From: Streptomyces sp. SID8352
GTDB taxonomy: Bacteria; Actinomycetota; Actinomycetes; Streptomycetales; Streptomycetaceae
Assembly (NCBI RefSeq): GCF_009862265.1
Contig: NZ_WWGX01000012.1
Coordinates: forward strand, 176 to 64,175
Reading direction: 5' to 3'
Length of the DNA: 64,000 nucleotides
The notes under the pieces: model-generated
What the model saw: only the letters and a program-made list of their open reading frames with translations
Told to the model about the DNA's origin: nothing
The model's database searches: none
Program-made: the position numbers and the translations under genes
Shown here: piece by piece, positions 57,223 through 64,000 of the stretch
Layout of the letters: every line of letters begins with the position of its first letter
Numbering within the stretch: the stretch's first letter is position 1

Positions 57223-58565
57223 TATGTACCTCCGTCGGACTGCTGCGGATGGTGTCCGTGCCGTGCCCCCGCCGTGCGCAGGTACCAGGGCGCGCTCAGG
57301 AGCACGGGGAGTGCGATGAGGGCGGCGATCGTCACGGACGCGCCGAGGAGCGACGCCGCGGTGAGGGAGGCGCCGAGCACCGCTCCGACGAGGCTGCACG
57401 CGTCGGTCAGCGGGATCAGCGCCGCGTAGTAGTGCCCGGCGAGGTGGGCGGGGAGGCGGCTCTGCGCCTCGGCGAAGAACACGGCGGTGGCCACGGACTC
57501 GGTGATCCCCGCGAGGAAGAGCAGGGCCAGCGCGAGCGGGGCGGACGACACGTGGACGAGGGACACCCAGAGGACCGCCTCCACGACGTTGCCGACGATG
57601 TACAGCAGGCCGCTGTGGAAGCGCACCAGCCGCCCGACGAGAACGCCGCCGACGACCGCGCCGATCGCCATCGCGCCGAGGAGGTACCCGTAGAAGCCGG
57701 AGTGGCCGGGGAAGGAGTCGGCCGCCAGCCCCAGGAGGAACATCCGGCCCACCGAGACGGCCCCGACATAGGTGAACCCGGTCAGGGTCAGCCCCAGCAG
57801 GAAGCGGTCGCGGGCGACCGCCGCGGCCATGCCGTGGACCCCGGCGGCGTAGGCCCGCCGCAGGTGCCGGCCCGCCGCGAGGAGCGCGCCGCCGGGGCGC
57901 CGCCGGTGCCCGGACCCGCCCGGCTCCCGGCCGTCGTGCGGCCGCAGCAGCGAGCCGACGGGGGAGGCGGGGACGAGCAGGACCAGCCCGGCGGCGGCCA
58001 GACAGGTGACCGCCTCGGCCAGGAAGGCCACGTGGAAGCCCGCGGCGGCGACGAGGATGCCCGCCAGCGGGGGCCCCACGAAGACGGGCAGCCGCTCCAC
58101 GGTGATGAGGAAGCCGTTCCCGGCGAGTTCCTCGCCCTCCTTCAGGACCAGCGGACGCAGCGCGAGCCGGGCGGGAGCCGCGAACATGTGGCTGATGCCC
58201 ACGAGCAGGCCCAGCACCTGCACCTGCCAGAGCGCGGACGTCCAGGGCATGAGGGCGATGACCACAGCGCCGCCCAGCGCGCTGACCGCCGCGACCCGCC
58301 GGGGGTCCCAGCGCGCCACCGAGTCGCCGACCACGGGCCCGAGCAGTACACCGGGGATCAGCCGCGCCGCGAAGGCGAGACCGGCGGACGCGGTGATGCC
58401 GTACCGGTCGAGGAGGAGCAGCGGCAGGGCCACCGCGGTCATCGCCGAGCCCAGCTCGATCAGGAAGATACTGAGGAACAGCGCGTTCCTCGAAAGGGCA
58501 CGGGAACGGAGGGGAACCGCCGGGTCCCCCGCCGTCCGGTCCTTCGCGCCCGGTGGCTCAATCAT
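57222..58565 (-). CDS. MFS transporter of the biosynthetic cluster
   Basis: Protein of 447 residues with about 12 hydrophobic segments (for example NALFLSIFLIELGSAMTAVA, LLVGISHMFAAPARLALRPL, GFYGYLLGAMAIGAVVGGVL). It belongs to the MFS_3 exporter group, like the transporter at 25781 but only distantly similar. Start MIEPPGAKDRTAG overlaps the ketosynthase gene by 8 bases. Export of the cluster product is the natural role. Confidence 0.88.
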   Translation of the reverse strand: MIEPPGAKDRTAGDPAVPLRSRALSRNALFLSIFLIELGSAMTAVALPLLLLDRYGITASAGLAFAARLIPGVLLGPVVGDSVARWDPRRVAAVSALGGAVVIALMPWTSALWQVQVLGLLVGISHMFAAPARLALRPLVLKEGEELAGNGFLITVERLPVFVGPPLAGILVAAAGFHVAFLAEAVTCLAAAGLVLLVPASPVGSLLRPHDGREPGGSGHRRRPGGALLAAGRHLRRAYAAGVHGMAAAVARDRFLLGLTLTGFTYVGAVSVGRMFLLGLAADSFPGHSGFYGYLLGAMAIGAVVGGVLVGRLVRFHSGLLYIVGNVVEAVLWVSLVHVSSAPLALALLFLAGITESVATAVFFAEAQSRLPAHLAGHYYAALIPLTDACSLVGAVLGASLTAASLLGASVTIAALIALPVLLSAPWYLRTAGARHGHHPQQSDGGT

Positions 58566-59655
58566 CTACCAGCTCTCTTTCGTACCCGCTCGTCTCAAGG
58601 AGGACGCAGGCGTAGTTGCCGCCGAATCCGAAGGCGTTGACCAGGACCCGCCGCAGGCGGGCCGGGGAGCGCTCGGTGCTGACGCGCACCGCCGGATGCT
58701 CCGCCAGCGGTGCGGCGCAGCCCGGTGTCGCCGGGAGGAGGGACCTCCGCATCGCCTCCGCCGCGTGCGCCACACCGGCCAGGGCCGAGGTGTGGAGGAG
58801 GTGACCGAGCGCCCCCTTGTGGGAGAACACCGGCACCCGCGTCCAGCCCAACTCCTCGCCGAGGGAAGCGAGTTCCCCGAACTCCACCGCGTCGCCGAGG
58901 GCCGTGCCCGTGGCGTGGGCGCAGACGGCGTCCACCCGCGTCCGGCCGGTGCCGTCCGCCGGGGACAGCACCGCGCGCAGGACGGCGCCCATGGCGGCCG
59001 GATCGGACTCGGCCCTGCTCGGCTTCACCAGGCAGGCGGTCCCCGCGACCGCTATCGTCCCCCCGCCCCCGCGGGCCCCGGCCGCCTCCGCGCGCTCCAG
59101 CACGAGGGCGACGGCACCCCGGCCCACGGCCATCCCGCCGCGCTCCGTGTCCAGGGGCCGTACCGCACCCGTGGCGAGCACCCCGACCGCCTCCAGGCTC
59201 ATCTCCTCCATCGGGTCGGAGACGGAGGCGCCCGCGACCACGACGACGTCGGCCTGTCCGGCGGCCAGCCGCTGCGCGGCCAGACGGATGGCGAATCCCC
59301 CGGTGGCGCAGGCGTGGGAGACCACCGTGACGGGGGCCCGTCCCGCGCGCGTGGACAGCACGTCCGTGTTCGCGCCGTGCAGGAAGGGCGCCGTCGCGGA
59401 GTCCCTCGCGTCGGCCTGCGCACAGACGACGACCGCCACCCCGGTCCCGGTGCGGGGCGGCCCCGGAGGGAACCCGGCCCCGGCGAGGGCCTCGTCGACG
59501 ACCGCCTCCAGCAGGTCCCGCTTGGACCACGACGGAGGTGCCGCCGCGTAGGCGCCCGGTGTCGAGGCCGCGCGCCACAGGCCCTCGGCGCCGTCGCCCC
59601 CGGGCAGTCGCGCCGCGATGCCCGTGATCACCGGGAAGGAGCGCTCACTCGCCAC
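58558..59655 (-). CDS. Beta-ketoacyl synthase (ketosynthase), free-standing
   Basis: Protein of 365 residues, shorter than typical KAS I/II (about 410). The thiolase-fold triad is complete: Cys in VVSHACATGGFAIRLA (about 114), His in CAHATGTALGDAVEF (about 246) and His in HKGALGHLLHTSALAG (about 278). The final NAFGFGGNYACVLLE is the standard C-terminal motif. The N-terminal region is compressed. It overlaps the ligase stop by 11 bases. It would condense an acyl unit with a malonyl-type extender, or act as an acyltransferase, but no acyl carrier protein is encoded in view. Confidence 0.9.
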   Translation of the reverse strand: MASERSFPVITGIAARLPGGDGAEGLWRAASTPGAYAAAPPSWSKRDLLEAVVDEALAGAGFPPGPPRTGTGVAVVVCAQADARDSATAPFLHGANTDVLSTRAGRAPVTVVSHACATGGFAIRLAAQRLAAGQADVVVVAGASVSDPMEEMSLEAVGVLATGAVRPLDTERGGMAVGRGAVALVLERAEAAGARGGGGTIAVAGTACLVKPSRAESDPAAMGAVLRAVLSPADGTGRTRVDAVCAHATGTALGDAVEFGELASLGEELGWTRVPVFSHKGALGHLLHTSALAGVAHAAEAMRRSLLPATPGCAAPLAEHPAVRVSTERSPARLRRVLVNAFGFGGNYACVLLETSGYERELVDD

Positions 59656-61006
59656 CGTCCCCTCCCCCCACGCGGGTCCGGGCGCGGCCGGACAGCAGCC
59701 CCCGGACGGCTTGTCTGTCGAGCTTGCCGTTGCCCAGGCGCGGCAGTTCCACGACGGGCACCACCACCCGGGGGCGCAGCACCGGCGGCAGCAGGTCCCG
59801 GGCGGCCGCCCGCCACCGCGCGAGGTCGGTGCCGCCCGCGGCCACCACCACCGCGCCCATCCGAGGCGTCCCCCGGCGGTCCACGACGGCGTCCACCACC
59901 ACCTCGCCCACCGAACAGCGGTGGCTCAGCAGCGCCTCCACGTCCGAGGGGATGACGGTCTCGCCGTGGATGGTGATGCGGTGCTTCAGCCGGCCCACGA
60001 TGCGCAGCGCGGGGCCCACCCATTCCGCCTGGTCGCCCGTGGCCAGCCAGCCGTCGGCGCGCAGCGCCGGCCGGGTGGTGCCGAAGTAGCCGGACGTCAC
60101 GCCCGGACCCCTGACCAGGAGTTCGCCGCTGGTGTCCTCGATCGACACCTCCGTGCCGGGCAGCGGAAGACCGACCGTGCCGGGGTGGAAGTGCCCGGGG
60201 GCGTTGAGCGCCACGTTCGGTCCGGCCTCCGTGAGCCCGTAGCCGTTGTGCAGGGGAGCGTCCCACCGTGCGAGGGCCTCCTCGACCGCGGGCGGCAGCA
60301 CCTCCCCTCCGCAGCCGCGGAACCGCAACGCGGCGAAGGCCCGCAGCTTCTCGGGGGACCCCTCCAGCCGGGAGAGCAGCGCCGTGTACAGCCCGGGGAC
60401 CCCGTCGAGGGTGGTGATGCCGTCCCGGGTGAGCCTGTTCAGGACGGCGATGGCGTCGCTCCTCGTCTCCACCCACAGCTCGGCCCCGGTCAGGCGCGCC
60501 ATGCCGAGGACACTGAAGCCGTAGGCGTGGCCGAGCGGGAGGGGCAGGCAGAGCCGGTCCGTGTCCGTGGTGCCCATGCGCTCCGCGGTGACCCGGTACT
60601 GGTACTCCTGGCTCCGCGCGCTGAGCATGACCAGCCGCGGATCACCGGTGCTGCCCGAGGTGAAGCAGGCGACCGCGGTGCCGGAGGGGAAGCGCCGTCC
60701 GGTGGTGACCGCACGGGGCGTCACCACCGGCCCCGCCGGGTCCTCGGCCACCTCGCAGACGGCGGGCAGCCAGGAGGTCCGGGCGTAGGCGGACCGCAGC
60801 ACCAGGACGGCGCCCGTCCGCCGGCACGCCTCGGCGGCCGCCACGAACGCGATCCCGTTGGCGGTGGGGGCGAGGACACCCGTGCCGGGGGCCGCACCGG
60901 CCGCGGCGACCTCCCGCGTCACGGAGTCGGTCGCGCGACGCAGGGCTTCGGCCCCGACCGGGCGGCCGTCGATCACGAGACGCACGGTCCGGCGCCGCCC
61001 GCTCAT
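59645..61006 (-). CDS. AMP-dependent acyl-activating ligase
   Basis: ANL-superfamily enzyme of 453 residues. Core motifs in order: CFTSGSTGDPRLVML (A3, with Arg in place of the usual Lys), NGYGLTEAGPNVALNAPG (A5), DGWLATGDQAEWVG (A7), RIVGRLKHRITIHGE (A8) and LGNGKLDRQAV with the catalytic Lys (A10). It is somewhat shorter than typical CoA ligases. It activates a carboxylic acid as acyl-adenylate for transfer to CoA or a carrier. It sits between the ThDP enzyme and the ketosynthase, so the acid may be made by its upstream neighbours. Confidence 0.88.
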   Translation of the reverse strand: MSGRRRTVRLVIDGRPVGAEALRRATDSVTREVAAAGAAPGTGVLAPTANGIAFVAAAEACRRTGAVLVLRSAYARTSWLPAVCEVAEDPAGPVVTPRAVTTGRRFPSGTAVACFTSGSTGDPRLVMLSARSQEYQYRVTAERMGTTDTDRLCLPLPLGHAYGFSVLGMARLTGAELWVETRSDAIAVLNRLTRDGITTLDGVPGLYTALLSRLEGSPEKLRAFAALRFRGCGGEVLPPAVEEALARWDAPLHNGYGLTEAGPNVALNAPGHFHPGTVGLPLPGTEVSIEDTSGELLVRGPGVTSGYFGTTRPALRADGWLATGDQAEWVGPALRIVGRLKHRITIHGETVIPSDVEALLSHRCSVGEVVVDAVVDRRGTPRMGAVVVAAGGTDLARWRAAARDLLPPVLRPRVVVPVVELPRLGNGKLDRQAVRGLLSGRARTRVGGGDGGE

Positions 61007-62691
61007 GACGGCCGCACCAGGCCCCGGCGGGCGGCCGGCGGCAGGTCCCCGTCGTCCGCGCGGACGACCACCAGGGCGAGCCGCCCGGCCCCGGCGTGCC
61101 CACGGGCGCGCGCGAGCGCGTGCTCCAGGTCGCCGGGCGCGCCGGGCCGCTGGACGTCGTCGAACATCGACTCCAGGGCGGGAAGGGTCCGGGAGCGGTC
61201 GGTGAAGGACATCAGCGGCGCGGTGTCCTCGCGCTCGGCCCGGGGCCAGCCCCAGCCGCCGTTGTCCCAGGTGATGACCGTGAGCCCGACACCGGCCCGG
61301 CGCGCGGTGGCCAGCGCCGCGAGGCTCATCTCCAGGGCACCGTCACCGCAGGTCACCACCGTCTCCATGGTGGGATCCGCGAGGTGTACGCCCACCGCGG
61401 CGGGCAGCGCGAACCCCATCATGGTCTGCTCGCCCGGGGTGACGGCCGTTCCCTCGGGCCCCAGTTGGAGATGCGTGTAGTGATATCCCCACAGGTCGTG
61501 CAGTCCGTTCTCCTGGACGACGCACCAGCGGCTGCCGCCGTACTCGCGGGACAGGGCCCGCAGCGTCGCGGGCACCATGCCGAGGGGTTCGTCCCGCTCG
61601 GCCAGGCGGTTCCTGGCGGCACGCCATTCCTCGCCCCACGCGGTCCGCCGGGCCGTGGTGTCCCGTTCCGACGCGGCGAGGAGCGCTTCCGCCGTGAGGG
61701 CCGCGTCGCCCGCGAGGAAGCACGCGGCCGGGGTGCCGTGCAGCCGCGCCTCGTGGTCGGTGTCGATCCGCACGACGGCCGTGTCACCGACGAGTTCGTC
61801 CCAGCCGTCCCGGGCGGTCTCCTCCAGCCGGGTCCCGAACGCGAGCACGAGGTCGGCCCGGCGGAGCGTGTCCTCCATCCCCTCCTCGCGGTACAGGCCG
61901 ATCAGTCCGCAGTAGTCGCCAACCGCGTCGTGGAACCGGTCACCGGTCTCGGGAACCGTGCCCCGGCCGCTCGCCGTGGAGAACACCGGCGCGTTCAGTT
62001 CCGCGGCCAGCCTCTCCACGGCGGGGCCCGCCCCGGCGGCGTGCGCGCCGCCGCCCACCACGACGAGGGGGCGCCGGGCGCGTTCCACCAGCGCTGCGGC
62101 GTGCCGCAGTTGCTCCTCGGCGGGCGCCTGGAGCGGACGGGGGACCGCGGGGGCGGCGGGGCGCGGGGCGCTGTCGGCAGGCCCGGGCGCGCCGCCCGCG
62201 GCGACGTCGGCGGGCACCTCGATGACGGCGATCCCGGGGCGGGGGCCGGTGGACTGCCACACGGCCGACTCGACCGCCCAGCGGAGCTGTTCACCGGTGG
62301 CCAGCACGTGGTACCAGACGGCGAACTGCCCGAGCAGCTCCCGCTGCGACACCTCCTGGAACGCGGCCCTGCCCCGCTGCTCCCGGGCGGTGGCCGTGGT
62401 GACGAGTACGGCGGGCAGCCGCAGCGACGCCAGTTCTGCCAGGCCGGTGAGGGCGTTGAGCACCGAAGGGCCGGTGGAGACCTCGATCGCGGCCGGCCGC
62501 CGTCCGGTCCGGGTGTAACCGGCCGCCACGCAGCCCAGCATGCGCTGGTCCCGCGGCACGAGGGTGCGGAAGTCCTTGCGCCGGGAGGCCGCGTCGACCA
62601 GGCAGGGGAGGTCCGAGGGGAACCCCACCACCGTGCTGACACCGAGGCGGCCGAACTCCGCCGCCATGCAGTCCCAGAACCCGTTTGCCAC
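61003..62691 (-). CDS. Thiamine diphosphate-dependent enzyme (acetolactate synthase-like)
   Basis: Protein of 562 residues from GTG (VANGFWDCMAAEF), chosen because GAAGGGG lies upstream and it matches family starts; an ATG at 62727 would add 12 residues. Three domains: PYR (1-165), central (190-330; VVGGGAHAAGAGPAVERL) and PP (350-540) with the ThDP-Mg motif CGDGALEMSLAA ending in WDNGGWGW. The residue that normally activates ThDP (Glu in RHEQ) is Gln49 in LVPRDQRML, which is unusual and suggests different or reduced proton transfer chemistry. It probably makes or breaks a C-C bond next to a carbonyl. It overlaps the ligase start by ATGA. Confidence 0.88.
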   Translation of the reverse strand: MANGFWDCMAAEFGRLGVSTVVGFPSDLPCLVDAASRRKDFRTLVPRDQRMLGCVAAGYTRTGRRPAAIEVSTGPSVLNALTGLAELASLRLPAVLVTTATAREQRGRAAFQEVSQRELLGQFAVWYHVLATGEQLRWAVESAVWQSTGPRPGIAVIEVPADVAAGGAPGPADSAPRPAAPAVPRPLQAPAEEQLRHAAALVERARRPLVVVGGGAHAAGAGPAVERLAAELNAPVFSTASGRGTVPETGDRFHDAVGDYCGLIGLYREEGMEDTLRRADLVLAFGTRLEETARDGWDELVGDTAVVRIDTDHEARLHGTPAACFLAGDAALTAEALLAASERDTTARRTAWGEEWRAARNRLAERDEPLGMVPATLRALSREYGGSRWCVVQENGLHDLWGYHYTHLQLGPEGTAVTPGEQTMMGFALPAAVGVHLADPTMETVVTCGDGALEMSLAALATARRAGVGLTVITWDNGGWGWPRAEREDTAPLMSFTDRSRTLPALESMFDDVQRPGAPGDLEHALARARGHAGAGRLALVVVRADDGDLPPAARRGLVRPS

Positions 62692-62773
62692 TGACAGTCG
62701 CCCCTTCGGTCTCACGCGTGCGTGCATGGGTTGTGCCGGCCCGTCCCGCGGGTCCCCACCGCGCCCCGCCGGC

Positions 62774-63283
62774 CTACCGCTCCGGGGAGAGGAGCACTCC
62801 GGTCAGATGGAACCGGGATTCCGAGCAACGGACCCGCAGGACCGCGGCACCCTCGGACGGGTCCGCCACCAGGGCGGCACGGGCGGCCCCTTCGGCCGCC
62901 TCCAGGTCCTGGGCACCGCAGTGGAAGTAGGCCTCGTGCTCGCCGGTGGCACCTTCCGAGTACGCCATCAGCAGGCGGCTGGGTTCCAGTTCGGTCGAGG
63001 CCGAGGGCCGGATGCGGTACTTCCGTCCCTCGACCCGCCGCTGGTACAGGGCTCCGGCCACGGCGCAGTATTCGGCGACGGCGAAGTGCAGGGGGGTGCG
63101 GCCGGTGAGGCCGGGCAGCCCGGCCAGCACCTCGGCGACGGCCGACGGAGCCTCGCGCCACCACGGGGGCTCGGGGACGCGGGGCGTCCGGGCGGGGGCC
63201 CGGGGGCGTCCGCCCCCGGGCGCCGGGAGGGCTCGGACGACGCTCCGCGACCGGGACGGCCGGTGCCGGCCCGCGCCGGTCAT
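62774..63283 (-). CDS. Hypothetical protein between ALDH and ThDP enzyme genes
   Basis: 169 residues; overlaps the aldehyde dehydrogenase stop by ATGA and precedes the ThDP gene by 82 bases. No family recognised. After a Pro/Arg-rich N-terminus, the part from PPWWREAPSAVAEVLAGL to the end looks folded, with HFAVAEYCAVAGALYQRRV, RKYRIRPSAST and HEAYFHCGAQDLEAAEG. A small ligand-binding or accessory subunit is possible. There is no membrane segment. Confidence 0.75.
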   Translation of the reverse strand: MTGAGRHRPSRSRSVVRALPAPGGGRPRAPARTPRVPEPPWWREAPSAVAEVLAGLPGLTGRTPLHFAVAEYCAVAGALYQRRVEGRKYRIRPSASTELEPSRLLMAYSEGATGEHEAYFHCGAQDLEAAEGAARAALVADPSEGAAVLRVRCSESRFHLTGVLLSPER

Positions 63284-64000
63284 CGCGCCACCAGGGGGGT
63301 GCCGACGGCGTCGGCGGCGGGGTGCGGCCCGGCCTCCCTGGACAGCAGCAGGGGACGCGCCGCCACTTCGCCCGCCTGCCAGCGGGCGCTGGCCCGTCTG
63401 CCGTAGCCGCCGAAGGGGCGGTTGCCGTCCTCGGCCTGGAAGGAGGTCCGCGGGCCGCAGTTGACGGAGGTGCCCAGGACGGGGTCGGGCAGGCCGGGCT
63501 CACCGTACACACTGACGTACATTCCGCGTTCGGTCTCCGTCTCGCTGGTGAGCCAGGCGCGGACCTCGGTGGCCTCGTGGTAGCTCGTCAGGCAGATGAC
63601 CGGGGAGAAGAGTTCGGGCGGATGTGTTTCCGAAAGGCATGGGAACTCGACGACGGTCGGTTCCAGCCGAAGGTTCCGCTCATCGACCGTTCCGCCGCTG
63701 AAGACCTTTTCCCGGTGCGTTTCGATGAACGCGGAGGCCGCTTCGAACGCGTCGTTGTAGAACATGGGGGGAATGACGAGCCCGGGCCGCTCCCTGGGCG
63801 CGCGGGGAACCTCGGCGAAGGCATGCGCCAACCGCTCCCTGAGTTCCGGGTATATCGAGGAGTGCGCGATGAGCAGGTCTGGGCAGAGGCAGTCCTGACC
63901 GCCGTTGAAGAGCCGGGACGAGGTGGTCTCGCGGACCACTTCGGCGACATCCGCGAAGGGGCCGGCCACCACGGGGTTGGGTCCGGATCCAAATCCCAGG
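63280..64000 (-). CDS. Aldehyde dehydrogenase family protein, 5' end beyond window
   Basis: C-terminal 240 residues of an NAD(P)-dependent aldehyde dehydrogenase; the frame runs off the right edge (the first visible residues read LGFGSGPNPVVAGPF). The catalytic Cys lies in FNGGQDCLCPDLLIAHSS. ELFSPVICLTSYHEATE matches the cofactor-side Glu segment (ExFGPV), with Leu-Phe-Ser variation. RPFGGYGRRASARW is the family's C-terminal GG motif. It oxidises an aldehyde to an acid, which could feed the AMP-dependent ligase downstream, or forms an acyl-CoA. It is the first visible gene of the minus-strand operon. Confidence 0.9.
   Translation of the reverse strand, partial: LGFGSGPNPVVAGPFADVAEVVRETTSSRLFNGGQDCLCPDLLIAHSSIYPELRERLAHAFAEVPRAPRERPGLVIPPMFYNDAFEAASAFIETHREKVFSGGTVDERNLRLEPTVVEFPCLSETHPPELFSPVICLTSYHEATEVRAWLTSETETERGMYVSVYGEPGLPDPVLGTSVNCGPRTSFQAEDGNRPFGGYGRRASARWQAGEVAARPLLLSREAGPHPAADAVGTPLVAR

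Overview
The window is very GC-rich, with strongly G/C-biased third codon positions, GTG starts and many 4-base ATGA/GTGA gene overlaps. It reads as chromosome from Streptomyces or a close relative. From memory, the flanks follow the order of a conserved Streptomyces core segment (S. coelicolor around SCO5442-SCO5461): treS, glgP, DUF1990, M4 proteases, a paired ABC exporter, L,D-transpeptidases, an enoyl-CoA hydratase, an anti-sigma-type ATPase and a scabin-like ADP-ribosyltransferase.

Layout. 1-5.8 kb: trehalose synthase (partial) and glycogen phosphorylase, diverging across 1.1 kb with no recognisable gene, then a DUF1990 protein. 5.9-9.9 kb: two tandem secreted M4 metalloproteases. 10.4-14.3 kb: a heterodimeric ABC exporter. 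14.5-37.8 kb: an accessory block with three adjacent RiPP-type loci. The first (minus strand) has a radical SAM protein, an iron-containing redox enzyme, a 67-residue peptide, a cyclase/ATPase/TPR regulator, a cytoplasmic subtilase and a GAF protein. The second (plus strand) is a class III lanthipeptide operon: precursor, hairpin, LanKC, MFS exporter, small coupled frame and flavin reductase. The third is a class II LanM with a coupled 65-residue peptide that contains no cysteine. A SARP regulator and a large LuxR regulator lie around the LanM locus.

38.3-46.7 kb: tandem L,D-transpeptidases, enoyl-CoA hydratase, anti-sigma-like ATPase, ADP-ribosyltransferase toxin, GH25 lysozyme, a small membrane protein, a three-repeat remnant of a type I-E-like CRISPR array without cas genes, and a Tat-lipoprotein beta-propeller.

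46.8-64 kb: a minus-strand biosynthetic operon that runs off the right edge. It encodes aldehyde dehydrogenase, a ThDP enzyme, an acyl-activating ligase, a ketosynthase, an MFS exporter, an FkbH-like HAD protein, an R2-like diiron oxygenase, two glycosyltransferases, a frameshifted condensation domain, a HAD hydrolase, a sulfotransferase and a sugar epimerase. I cannot match it to a known product. No carrier protein is visible in the window.

Short GC-rich tandem repeats sit at or just past the 3' ends of several genes, and strong hairpins separate convergent genes. I saw no rRNA, tRNA or insertion sequence.
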